The position numbers and the translations under genes are program-made. A stretch of 14,590 nucleotides of DNA. It comes from Saprospiraceae bacterium (GTDB lineage: Bacteria; Bacteroidota; Bacteroidia; Bacteroidales; JAIPBB01). The notes under the pieces were generated by a model that made no database searches, was not told the origin of the DNA, and saw only the letters and a program-made list of their open reading frames with translations. Below are positions 14,589 through 14,590 of this stretch, piece after piece. The stretch's first letter is position 1. Each line of letters begins with the position of its first letter. Location of the stretch: assembly GCA_021739805.1 (NCBI GenBank), contig JAIPBB010000118.1:1-14590 (forward strand), written 5' to 3'.

Positions 14589-14590
14589 GA

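Noticed and set aside
1..14590. CRISPR arrays, tRNA or rRNA genes, toxin-antitoxin pairs
   Set aside because: No regularly spaced direct repeats, cloverleaf or rRNA-like sequence, and no pair of small adjacent genes of that kind was seen.

Overview
The window is a surface-polysaccharide (O-antigen or capsule type) biosynthesis locus. Every substantial gene lies on the minus strand, so transcription runs from high to low coordinates. The base composition is A+T-rich and the genes are tightly packed and partly overlapping. A Wzy-like polymerase, a WbsX-like protein and two glycosyltransferases sit beside genes for nonulosonic (sialic or legionaminic-type) acids. This suits an O-antigen/capsule locus of a Gram-negative or other polysaccharide-producing bacterium. 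The sequence does not let me name a genus.

Layout in transcription order. (1) 14590-14246: leader with a possible partial upstream reading frame, small hairpins and a good promoter candidate (TTGACA-17 nt-GATAGT). (2) 14245-13706: left-handed beta-helix acyltransferase. (3) 13590-12896: wreckage of two legionaminic-acid genes, a frameshifted 5'-truncated legB and a 28-codon stub of legC. (4) 12827-8626: intact neuB/legI, neuC/legG, an SDR-type epimerase/dehydratase and a CBS-nucleotidyltransferase of PtmE type. (5) 8495-8255: remnant of a CMP-sugar synthetase with a large internal deletion. (6) 8265-5987: an overlapping three-gene cassette of a YhcH/NanQ-like protein, a divergent NeuB/SpsE-like synthase and an SpsF-like cytidylyltransferase. 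(7) 5622-249: GT-B-like transferase, GT2 glycosyltransferase, WbsX-like GH99-type protein and Wzy-like polymerase, separated in places by 190-360 bp spacers that hold gene scraps. (8) The left edge carries the first 17 codons of what looks like an IS66-type tnpA, whose ribosome-binding site is buried in a 12-bp hairpin.

How it fits together. The ancestral locus resembles the PtmE/LegB/LegC/LegG/LegI/LegF route to CMP-legionaminic acid. Three of those steps (4,6-dehydratase, aminotransferase, CMP activation) are broken here, while the 2-epimerase, the synthase and the nucleotidyltransferase remain open. The YhcH-NeuB-like-SpsF cassette is intact and could be a second ulosonic-acid pathway: sugar condensation with PEP, anomer interconversion, nucleotide activation. 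The synthase in it departs from canonical NeuB at several active-site positions. The downstream transferases and polymerase would then build and polymerise the repeat unit. No Wzx-type flippase is present in the window.
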